Source: Bacteroidota bacterium (lineage in GTDB: Bacteria > Bacteroidota > Bacteroidia > Flavobacteriales > Schleiferiaceae). From it: a stretch of DNA of 5,377 bases. Below, piece after piece: positions 1 to 5,377 of this stretch. How positions within the stretch are numbered: the first letter of the stretch is position 1; each line of letters opens with the position of its first letter. Both the position numbers and the translations under genes were made by a program. The notes beneath the pieces are model-generated. The model did not search any database, was not told the origin of the DNA, and worked only from the letters and a program-made list of their open reading frames with translations. The DNA lies in NCBI GenBank assembly GCA_003023665.1, contig PXYR01000110.1, positions 269-5,645 of the forward strand, written 5' to 3'.

Positions 1-813
1 AATACCAAAACGTTGGGTTGTACCCACCACTGCATCTGCACCCCACTCCCCTGGAGGAGTTAATAATGTTAAAGACATCAAATCCGCAGCCACTACTAGC
101 TGAATATCAGCCTGATTGCATTGTGCAGCAAAAGCGCGGTAATCTTCTATGGAGCCATCTGCATTAGGATACTGAACCATTGCACCGAAGAATTCTTCCG
201 TAGGTTCAAACTTTTTATAATCACCAAAAACCAATTCAACCTCGATAGGCTCTGTTCTCGTTTTTAGCAGCGCAATACTCTGTGGAAATGTGTTTTGGTC
301 GACAAAGAACTTATGAGCACCAGTTTTTTTCTTGTTTCGTGGCATGGCTCCGTAGAACATGCTCATAGCCTCGGCAACTGCCGTCGCTTCATCCAGTAAA
401 GAGGCATTGGCAAGTTCCATACCGGTAAGGTCTACGACCATGGTTTGATAGTTCATCAAAGCTTCCAATCTGCCTTGTGCAATTTCAGCTTGATAAGGAG
501 TGTAGGCCGTATACCAACCTGGATTCTCCAAAATATTTCGCTGAATCACCCCTGGAAGCACAGTCGGATGGTACCCCATCCCAATGTAGGTTTTGAATAT
601 CGAATTCATTTCACCTAATGCTGCAATATGTTCACCAAATTCAGCTTCAGTCATGGATTCACTTAAAGCTAACTCCTTTTTGGCTCGGATTGCTTTTGGA
701 ATCGTTTGTTCTATTAGTGTGTCAATAGAGTCTAGGCCAATAGTGGACAACATTTGATCCACGTCAACGGCTTTAGGTCCGATATGGCGATAGGCAAATG
801 AATTGCGCTTCAT
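1..813 (-). CDS. gcvP: Glycine dehydrogenase (decarboxylating), P-protein of the glycine cleavage system, N-terminal part
   Basis: The P-protein is the PLP enzyme that decarboxylates glycine and passes the aminomethyl group to the lipoyl arm of GcvH, in the cytoplasm. Reading minus from the ATG at 813 gives 271 uninterrupted codons to the window edge, roughly the first quarter to third of a single-chain P-protein of about 950 residues. Seen directly: an early RHIGP (9-13), ENPGWYTAYTPYQAE (96-110), QGRLEALMNYQTMV (113-126), DLTGMELANASLLDEATA (128-145), all hallmarks of the N-terminal P-protein domain. The catalytic PLP lysine lies in the C-terminal half, outside the window, so intactness cannot be judged. 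The start is placed at the ATG giving MKRNSFAYRHIGP, the usual N-terminus. No purine-rich ribosome site precedes it (upstream is AAAATAAACCCTCAT). It is divergent from the UbiA-like gene. The neighbours on the left are unseen, so linkage to gcvT or gcvH is unknown. Confidence 0.97.
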   Translation of the reverse strand, partial: MKRNSFAYRHIGPKAVDVDQMLSTIGLDSIDTLIEQTIPKAIRAKKELALSESMTEAEFGEHIAALGEMNSIFKTYIGMGYHPTVLPGVIQRNILENPGWYTAYTPYQAEIAQGRLEALMNYQTMVVDLTGMELANASLLDEATAVAEAMSMFYGAMPRNKKKTGAHKFFVDQNTFPQSIALLKTRTEPIEVELVFGDYKKFEPTEEFFGAMVQYPNADGSIEDYRAFAAQCNQADIQLVVAADLMSLTLLTPPGEWGADAVVGTTQRFGI

Positions 814-883
814 ATGAGGGTTTATTTTAGAGTGTAAAAGTACTAAACACGTTAATTACATGATGTATTTTTAACACCTAAGA
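814..883. promoter_or_regulatory. Divergent intergenic region between gcvP and the UbiA-like/kynU/kmo operon
   Basis: Both flanking genes start outward from these 70 bases, so promoters for both directions must lie here or inside the opposite gene. The spacer is AT-rich. A perfect odd palindrome, TACAT-G-ATGTA, occupies 857-867. Partial matches to the Bacteroidota -7 element TAnnTTTG are TATTTTTA at 866-873 (plus) and TACTTTTA on the minus strand at 842-835. Both lack the final G, and neither has a clean TTG about 19 bases upstream. The plus candidate would leave almost no 5' leader. These matches are weak in such AT-rich DNA; only the divergent arrangement itself is certain. Confidence 0.35.
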
Positions 884-1732
884 ATGAGAAGAAGTTTCAA
901 CCGATTTATAAACAATTTTGTAGGGTTTTTACGCCTCTTTGTATACGCTAATTTCTGGGTTGCTGGGGCTGTATATGCGCTAACCAAAATCACAGAAACG
1001 GCCGTAAACGCATTCAAGCCATCATTGGCCGTACTGAACGCGTCTGGTACTTTAGTCGTTTACGGTTTTGCACGGTATTTTGAAGGTCCTTCCATAGATG
1101 GTAGCAAGTCCAAAATAACCTCCTGGCGCTCTAAGATGCCCAATCTGACCAAACTAAGTATAGTTGGTGGAGCGGCTTTTAGTATTCTAGAGCTCTTTCG
1201 AATAGGTTCACAAAATCTCTTTCTAAATTATCTTTTGGGCTTTGCTATAGCCCTGCTCTATCCACTTCCTTGGATTTTGAAAAAAAAAGGCGGTGGGTTG
1301 CGCTCCGTACCTGGATTAAAGCTTTTTGTAATCTCATTAGTTTGGGCATTTATTACGGCCTATGTACCTGCTATCTGGAACGGAGATAATGGTATTTGGC
1401 TGTTTATTGAGCGTTTCTTTTGGACTATGGCACTTACCATACCTTTTGATGTTAGAGACGTTAAACTAGATAGTCATTCCATTAAAACACTTCCGCACAT
1501 CATAGGAGCGAAAAGCAGTATTTATGTCGCTCATTGTGCAATTTGGATGAGCTTTTCTCTGCAGGTTCTTGTTTTTGCAATGCCCTTGATATCCACCTTT
1601 GCGGTATACCTGTTATTTGGAACGGTCATCCTTTTGGCTCGTGGGGAGCGAGGAGATTTATACTACAGTTTTTTAATTGAAGGGCTGCCCTGGCTACTTT
1701 TCGCGCTAATCACCCTTTTACCCTACCTTTAA
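884..1732 (+). CDS. UbiA-superfamily-like integral membrane protein with degenerate first Asp motif; function unknown
   Basis: A 282-residue, strongly hydrophobic protein with about nine predicted membrane helices (by eye near 14-33, 46-66, 90-106, 111-131, 143-164, 171-188, 212-233, 234-252, 260-281), the count of the UbiA prenyltransferase fold. After helix 6 is FDVRDVKLD (188-196), giving Asp189-x-x-Asp192-x-x-x-Asp196, which matches the second Asp-rich motif in position and spacing, followed by KTLPHIIG (201-208). The loop after helix 4 has KKK and LRSVPGLK (139-146), also UbiA-like. At the end of helix 2, where the first NDxxDxxxD motif should be, it reads YGFARYFE (60-67) with no Asp. 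UbiA enzymes move prenyl groups from diphosphates to aromatic or lipid acceptors; here a substrate cannot be named, and loss of transferase activity is possible. The start is secure because an in-frame TAA (872-874) lies just upstream. It precedes kynU by 17 bases, apparently in the same operon. The superfamily call is by motif and topology, not by search. Confidence 0.8.
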   Translation: MRRSFNRFINNFVGFLRLFVYANFWVAGAVYALTKITETAVNAFKPSLAVLNASGTLVVYGFARYFEGPSIDGSKSKITSWRSKMPNLTKLSIVGGAAFSILELFRIGSQNLFLNYLLGFAIALLYPLPWILKKKGGGLRSVPGLKLFVISLVWAFITAYVPAIWNGDNGIWLFIERFFWTMALTIPFDVRDVKLDSHSIKTLPHIIGAKSSIYVAHCAIWMSFSLQVLVFAMPLISTFAVYLLFGTVILLARGERGDLYYSFLIEGLPWLLFALITLLPYL

Positions 1733-1749
1733 GCACCGATTTTTGAAGC

Positions 1750-3024
1750 ATGAACGTACTTGACAAAACGTATTCACAGGAGTTAGATTCAAAGGACTCA
1801 TTAGCAAAATACCGTAAAGACTTTCATATCCCCGTCTTTTCAGGCAAACAGGCCTTGTATTTTACTGGGAATAGCCTAGGATTGATGCCCAAATTGGCTG
1901 AGAAGTATATGACCGAAGAGCTAGAAGATTGGAAAAAATGGGGTGTGGAAGGGCACGTCCATGCGAGAAGGCCTTGGATGCCATACCATGAATTTTTCTC
2001 TGAAAGTCTTGCTAAAATAGTTGGTGGAAAACCTGAAGAGGTGGTCGTGATGGGATCATTGACGAATAACCTTCACTTACTTATGGTAAGTTTTTTTCGA
2101 CCAAAAGGTAAAAGGACAAAAATTCTTTGCGAAGCCAAAGCATTCCCTTCTGATCAATATGCATTGGCATCTCAGTTAAGGTTTCATGGACTAGAACCAA
2201 GCGAACATTTGATTGAAATTGGTCCACGCCATGGTGAACATCACATACATCAGGAAGACATACGCTCTGCATTAGACCAATATGGTGACCAAATTGCCAT
2301 GATGATGATTGGAGGCGTAAATTACTATACAGGGCAAGTCATGGATATGAAAAACCTCACTGCGCATGCACAATCCAAAGGCATCATTGTAGGATGGGAT
2401 CTTGCCCATGGAGCAGGAAATGTGGAACTACAATTGCACGATTGGAATGTGGATTTTGCTGCATGGTGTCACTACAAGTACATTAACTCTGGCCCTGGTG
2501 CCACAGCAGGATATTTTATTCATGAGCGTCATCACGGGCAATCTGAAATCCCTCGATTCGAAGGCTGGTGGGGGCATGACAAAGAAACTCGTTTTGAAAT
2601 GCCTGATACCTTCAAGCCCATACCTACGGCAGAAGCCTGGCAACTTTCAAACGCCCCTGTAATGGCCATGGCTCCCCTAAGAGCTAGCCTTGATCTTTTT
2701 GAACAAGCTGGCTTTCATAACTTACGGACCAAGAGTGAGAAACTAACTGCCTACCTTCAAGAGGTACTTGAATTTATCGCCATAGAAACAGTCAGTAATT
2801 TTGAAATAATTACTCCAAGAAAGGAGCGTGGTGCTCAGCTATCATTGTTGGTACACGGTTATGGAAAGCCCCTATTTGATCATCTAACGGAGCAAGGAGT
2901 CATTGCAGATTGGAGAGAACCCAATGTTATACGCATGGCACCTGTTCCATTGTACAATAGCTTTGAAGACGTTAGAGCTTTTGGTCAAATCTTGATGAAT
3001 TACCTCAACACTAACCGAGCATGA
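1750..3024 (+). CDS. kynU: Kynureninase (3-hydroxykynurenine-preferring type)
   Basis: A cytoplasmic PLP enzyme (aminotransferase class V fold) cleaving 3-hydroxykynurenine to 3-hydroxyanthranilate plus alanine; kynurenine itself gives anthranilate. Its 424 residues are normal length. Visible landmarks: GNSLGL (40-45), GHVHARRPW (68-76), LTNNLHLLM (104-112), EAKAFPSDQYA (128-138), GWDLAHGAGN (215-224) with Asp217 and His220 for the PLP ring, Lys243 in HYKYINSGPG (241-250) as the Schiff-base lysine, GWWGH (272-276), QLSNAP (298-303), and the C-terminal RMAPVPLYNSFEDV. Counting from remembered human kynureninase, His69, Lys243, Trp273 and Asn301 match human His102, Lys276, Trp305 and Asn333 with identical spacing. 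His102 and Asn333 favour the 3-hydroxy substrate, which fits the neighbouring kmo. The usual SNPP is SNAP here. The ATG start gives the expected N-terminus. It lies 17 bases after the UbiA-like gene and overlaps kmo by 4 bases, implying co-translation. Confidence 0.97.
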   Translation: MNVLDKTYSQELDSKDSLAKYRKDFHIPVFSGKQALYFTGNSLGLMPKLAEKYMTEELEDWKKWGVEGHVHARRPWMPYHEFFSESLAKIVGGKPEEVVVMGSLTNNLHLLMVSFFRPKGKRTKILCEAKAFPSDQYALASQLRFHGLEPSEHLIEIGPRHGEHHIHQEDIRSALDQYGDQIAMMMIGGVNYYTGQVMDMKNLTAHAQSKGIIVGWDLAHGAGNVELQLHDWNVDFAAWCHYKYINSGPGATAGYFIHERHHGQSEIPRFEGWWGHDKETRFEMPDTFKPIPTAEAWQLSNAPVMAMAPLRASLDLFEQAGFHNLRTKSEKLTAYLQEVLEFIAIETVSNFEIITPRKERGAQLSLLVHGYGKPLFDHLTEQGVIADWREPNVIRMAPVPLYNSFEDVRAFGQILMNYLNTNRA

Positions 3025-4352
3025 AAAACATCATCATTGTAGGCGCAGGGTTAGCAGGATCCTACATGGCTTATGCCATGGGCAAAAAAGGGTATCGCGT
3101 GCAGGTATTTGAGAAAAGACCAGATCCACGTAAATCCAATTACGGATCCGGAAGGTCTATTAACCTTGTTGTAAGTCATAGGGGCTGGACAGCTCTTAAA
3201 TACGCGGGCATAGAGCAAGATATTCGTGAAATTGTTGTCCCTGCCTACGGTCGTCAAATTCATGATTTAGAAGGCAACGAAAGTTATTTCGCTTATAACA
3301 TTGAAGGTAAAGCAATCCATAGTATCAGTAGAAGTGAATTCAATAGAAAACTGGTAGAATTAGCCGAAGCATTGCCTAATGTGACCATAACTTTTGATTC
3401 CAACTGCCATCATGTGGATTTTAATAAGGGCATAGTCCAAATGCAGCAAGGGGAACAGTCTAATACATATACAGCTGATCTCATTGTAGGTGCAGACGGC
3501 ACCGGTTCATCGGTTCGTGGAGCTCTAATGAAGCAACCACGTTTTAACTTTAGCCAAGAATTTATAGACAGCGGATACAAGGAAGTTCACATCCCTGCAA
3601 CGCAGGATGGATTACCCCAGCTAAATATTGATGCATTACACATTTGGCCTAGGCAAGAATTCATGCTCATGGGATTGGCCAATATGGACAATGGCTTTAC
3701 CGGAACTGTATTTGCGCCTTTTGACGGTGAATTTGGACTAGACAACCTTCCAAAAGGGGAAGACGGTATTCGCTATTTTCAAAAATATTTTAAAGATGCT
3801 ATTCCGCTTATTCCAAATTTAGCAGAACAATGGGAAAGCAATCCAACCTCAGCTCTGGCTTGTATTCGATGTAACCCGTATCACTGGGGTACGAATACCA
3901 TGTTAATTGGTGATGCCGCGCATGCTACGGTCCCTTTTTACGGGGAGGGCATGAATGGCTCTTTAGAAGATGTCCGCGTATTCTTGGAACTTTTAGACGA
4001 ATATGGTCATTCCAACATGAAAAAGCTTCTAGAGAAATACACGGAGCTTCGCGTTCCAGCGGGAAATGCACTTGTTGATTTAAGCTTAAGGAATTTCATT
4101 GAAATGCGCGATTTAGTTGCCGATCCTAAATTCCAGCTTCGCAAGAAAATTGAACGTAAAGTGCAATCGAACCATCCGGATAAATGGACTCCTCTTTATA
4201 CGCTTGTAAAATTCACAAACATACCCTATCAGCAAGCTAAAGAAGAAGGTGAACGTCAAGACGAAATCATGGAGCAAATCTTAGCGATGGAAGGTATTGA
4301 AGAGTGTTGGGATAGCGACAAGGTAGAGCAAGAGGTACTTAGAAGACTTTAG
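3021..4352 (+). CDS. kmo: Kynurenine 3-monooxygenase
   Basis: An FAD- and NADPH-dependent aromatic hydroxylase converting L-kynurenine to 3-hydroxykynurenine, the substrate of the KynU encoded just upstream. Its 443 residues are normal length. Seen: Rossmann GAGLAG (8-13) with acidic EKR ending strand 2 (31-33), GSGRSINL (42-49), the DG motif GADG (157-160), and the FAD ribityl motif LIGDAAHA (295-302). By spacing against remembered human KMO, Arg78 (YGRQIH) and Tyr92 match Arg85 and Tyr99, which hold the substrate carboxylate and ring, and Asn358 (NFIEMRD) and Tyr393 (PLYTL) match Asn363 and Tyr398. The catalytic loop reads PFYGEGMNGSLED (305-317) instead of the common PFFGQGMNAGFED. The C-terminus is a soluble-looking helix without the hydrophobic anchor of the mitochondrial enzyme. 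Start and stop: its ATG overlaps the kynU stop (ATGA), so translation is probably coupled. It is the last gene of the operon; a convergent gene set follows. Confidence 0.97.
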   Translation: MKNIIIVGAGLAGSYMAYAMGKKGYRVQVFEKRPDPRKSNYGSGRSINLVVSHRGWTALKYAGIEQDIREIVVPAYGRQIHDLEGNESYFAYNIEGKAIHSISRSEFNRKLVELAEALPNVTITFDSNCHHVDFNKGIVQMQQGEQSNTYTADLIVGADGTGSSVRGALMKQPRFNFSQEFIDSGYKEVHIPATQDGLPQLNIDALHIWPRQEFMLMGLANMDNGFTGTVFAPFDGEFGLDNLPKGEDGIRYFQKYFKDAIPLIPNLAEQWESNPTSALACIRCNPYHWGTNTMLIGDAAHATVPFYGEGMNGSLEDVRVFLELLDEYGHSNMKKLLEKYTELRVPAGNALVDLSLRNFIEMRDLVADPKFQLRKKIERKVQSNHPDKWTPLYTLVKFTNIPYQQAKEEGERQDEIMEQILAMEGIEECWDSDKVEQEVLRRL

Positions 4353-4377
4353 ATACTACCTCATATAGCCCTCCTAA

Positions 4378-4521
4378 CTATTCCAATGAAGGGGTGTCAT
4401 TACTAATTTTAAACACAGTAACCTTAAAACCAGGATTGCAGTTCTCAGCTTTAGCATCGTAGCCTATAGTTTTTAAGATTCGCAGTGCAAATGGAATTAA
4501 TAGAAACGCCAAATGTGAAGA
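4378..4521 (-). other. Protein-like open segment in the next frame; possible displaced C-terminus of the small membrane gene
   Basis: In the frame one base downstream of the preceding small ORF, 47 sense codons run from just after a TAA (4522-4524) to a TAG (4378-4380). The translated tail reads KTIGYDAKAENCNPG and then FKVTVFKISNDTPSLE. It has a balanced, soluble, protein-like composition and ordinary codons, unlike random AT-rich DNA. There is no ATG start (only a TTG at 4512-4510), so it is hard to see as a gene by itself. It makes best sense as the C-terminal part of the 4451-4669 frame after a one-base slip. Together with its parent it fills most of the 318-base stretch between kmo and the desulfhydrase; the remaining bases 4353-4377 show nothing I can name. 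Confidence 0.3.
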
Positions 4522-4669
4522 TTACGACTATAAAAGCTGGCGCTACCAAAAACCAAACTATGTCTTTAAAACCTGTTGGACTCATCCTATTATTAAGTAC
4601 ATGCATGAAATCTAAAGTTATAGACTTTATAGATTGAAAGGATTTTATAAAAGATTCTATTACCCTCAT
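4451..4669 (-). CDS. Putative small single-pass membrane protein, possibly frameshifted; unrecognised
   Basis: I do not recognise this protein. Reading minus, ATG at 4669 begins one base after the TAA of the desulfhydrase-like gene, giving 72 residues. An in-frame GTG at 4681 would add four residues and overlap the upstream gene. Residues 1-30 are amphipathic with several Lys and Arg. Residues about 37-58 (IVWFLVAPAFIVVIFTFG and onward) form one clear membrane helix. A GGGTGGG about nine bases before the ATG could act as a ribosome site, but it also encodes the upstream C-terminus. After residue 65 the frame turns to an unconvincing KNYRLRC and stops, whereas the next frame carries a better tail. 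Removing one base from the five-T run at 4470-4474 would join the two into a 96-residue protein: helix anchor plus a roughly 30-residue domain. It may be a decayed gene, a short real protein, or chance. Confidence 0.35.
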   Translation of the reverse strand: MRVIESFIKSFQSIKSITLDFMHVLNNRMSPTGFKDIVWFLVAPAFIVVIFTFGVSINSICTANLKNYRLRC

Positions 4670-4670
4670 G

Positions 4671-5377
4671 TTAAAACCCACCCGTGTTTATCCATACTAC
4701 CTTGCCTTGAGGTGGATGATTTTTTAGCCAAAACCATAGTTTTGCGTTGTAGTTGCGATCAAGCTGAATCCCAGTTTTAGACTGAAATTTTTCAGATTCA
4801 GCAAGTAATTCAAGTGTCGTTTTTCCAAAGCCGCCAAAGGACTCGTTTACCCAGTTCACTGCGATTCCTTTGGCTTCTGCATTTGTGCATACTGAATTCA
4901 TTTCATGCTCTGCTCCACGAACCGCACTGATAACATGTACCTTTGTTTTCTCATTTTGTGACATTGCCGATAAAACGCCAAGAACTGTTGCCCCAGTTCC
5001 CGATGAAATGATGAGATGGTCTGGTGAGCATTCTTTTTTGATCTCGTGCCAAATTTCCGCACAGCCTTCAATAGTATGGCCTCCAGCGCCGCCCTCTGGA
5101 AGTATAATGGGGTGATTGGGTATGTTTTGGACAAGCTCATCACCAATTTGCCAATTTCTCTCTCTTAACGCGCGATATTCAGAACGAGAAATAAAGTATA
5201 GTTCCATACCATGCTCACTGCAGTATTTTAAAAATCTATTACTCTTTGAATTGAGCTCCTCTCCTCTTACTATACCAATGATTTTCATTTCGTGCAACTT
5301 GGCAGCAAGGGCCGCTGCTGGAAGGTGATTGCTGTATGCACCACCAAAGGTAATGATGGTTTTGGAACGGTCTATTT
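4671..5377 (-). CDS. D-cysteine desulfhydrase / ACC deaminase-like PLP enzyme, N-terminus outside window
   Basis: A fold-type II (tryptophan synthase beta-like) PLP enzyme of the group that breaks down D-cysteine to pyruvate, sulfide and ammonia, or aminocyclopropane carboxylate to ketobutyrate. The exact substrate cannot be told here. The 234 visible residues are open to the right edge (first whole codon 5375-5373). A TTG at 5297-5295 could be mistaken for a start, but the 26 codons before it encode TFGGAYSNH (9-17 of the visible part), a core motif, so the gene continues beyond the window. Also seen: EGGAGG (94-99), the phosphate-binding SSGTGAT (124-130), FGGFGK (180-185), LDRNYNAK (205-212) where the family usually has LDPxYTxK, with its Tyr kept, and the C-terminal INTGGF. 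SNH rather than SNQT points toward desulfhydrase-like members. The PLP lysine lies upstream, unseen. The C-terminus ends a few residues early compared with the usual HTGGLQG-type ending. It converges on kmo; the small membrane ORF follows immediately. Confidence 0.88.
   Translation of the reverse strand, partial: IDRSKTIITFGGAYSNHLPAAALAAKLHEMKIIGIVRGEELNSKSNRFLKYCSEHGMELYFISRSEYRALRERNWQIGDELVQNIPNHPIILPEGGAGGHTIEGCAEIWHEIKKECSPDHLIISSGTGATVLGVLSAMSQNEKTKVHVISAVRGAEHEMNSVCTNAEAKGIAVNWVNESFGGFGKTTLELLAESEKFQSKTGIQLDRNYNAKLWFWLKNHPPQGKVVWINTGGF

Noticed and set aside
2081..2643. Open frames inside kynU: minus 2081-2272 and 2428-2643, plus 2402-2662
   Set aside because: They lie wholly inside the well-supported kynureninase gene, lack recognisable motifs and have translations typical of off-frame reading.
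3051..3263. Minus-strand open frame of 70 codons inside kmo
   Set aside because: It overlaps the FAD-binding region of kmo completely and shows no protein-like features of its own.
4385..4401. AATGA...TCATT inverted repeat after kmo as a terminator
   Set aside because: Only five weak base pairs with a seven-base loop; the run of T's downstream is short and separated. It also falls in the protein-like minus-strand segment.
4611..4631. TAAAGT/ACTTTA hairpin as a terminator or regulatory stem
   Set aside because: Six-base stem made mostly of A-T pairs, no adjacent U tract on either strand, and located within the candidate small ORF.
4870..5328. Open frames opposite or inside the desulfhydrase-like gene (plus 4870-5115 and 5116-5328, minus 4898-5146)
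   Set aside because: Shadows of the PLP enzyme; their rich Ser/Pro/Cys content reflects out-of-frame reading.
1..5377. CRISPR array, tRNA/rRNA, insertion sequence or phage/defence module
   Set aside because: No direct-repeat spacing, cloverleaf-like sequence, transposase motif or terminal inverted repeats seen; the genes are ordinary metabolic ones.

Overview
The window looks like a piece of a Bacteroidota chromosome, most plausibly a flavobacterium or close relative. The evidence is a moderately AT-rich composition, start codons mostly without a clear Shine-Dalgarno sequence, an eukaryote-like kynureninase/kynurenine 3-monooxygenase pair, and protein versions (single-chain GcvP, the GGAYSNH-type PLP desulfhydrase, a UbiA-fold protein with an unusual first motif) whose wording I associate with that phylum. 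This assignment comes from protein style and not from a marker gene.

Layout, left to right. On the minus strand, positions 1-813 hold the N-terminal 271 codons of glycine dehydrogenase (gcvP), running off the left edge. A 70-base divergent spacer (814-883) contains a short palindrome. A plus-strand set of three genes follows. The first (884-1732) is a nine-helix UbiA-superfamily-like membrane protein. After 17 bases comes kynureninase (kynU, 1750-3024), which overlaps kynurenine 3-monooxygenase (kmo, 3021-4352) by an ATGA. Spacing and strand suggest one operon. The right end is convergent on the minus strand. It has a D-cysteine desulfhydrase/ACC-deaminase-like PLP enzyme (4671-5377, N-terminus outside the window), followed one base after its stop by a short membrane-protein frame that seems to continue in another frame after a single-base slip (4378-4669).

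How the genes work together: KMO makes 3-hydroxykynurenine from kynurenine, and KynU cleaves it to 3-hydroxyanthranilate and alanine. This is the middle of the tryptophan-to-quinolinate-to-NAD route. KynU carries the residues of 3-hydroxykynurenine-preferring enzymes (His69, Asn301), which agrees with its translational coupling to kmo. The steps before and after (tryptophan dioxygenase, formamidase, 3-hydroxyanthranilate dioxygenase) are not in this window. The UbiA-like protein has no obvious place in that pathway. GcvP and the desulfhydrase-like enzyme are separate transcription units of amino-acid metabolism.

I see no RNA gene, CRISPR array, insertion sequence or phage element. Most of the window is ordinary metabolism. 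The points most worth a second look are the UbiA-fold protein lacking the first Asp motif, its position leading a kynurenine operon, and the apparently frameshifted small membrane gene at 4378-4669.
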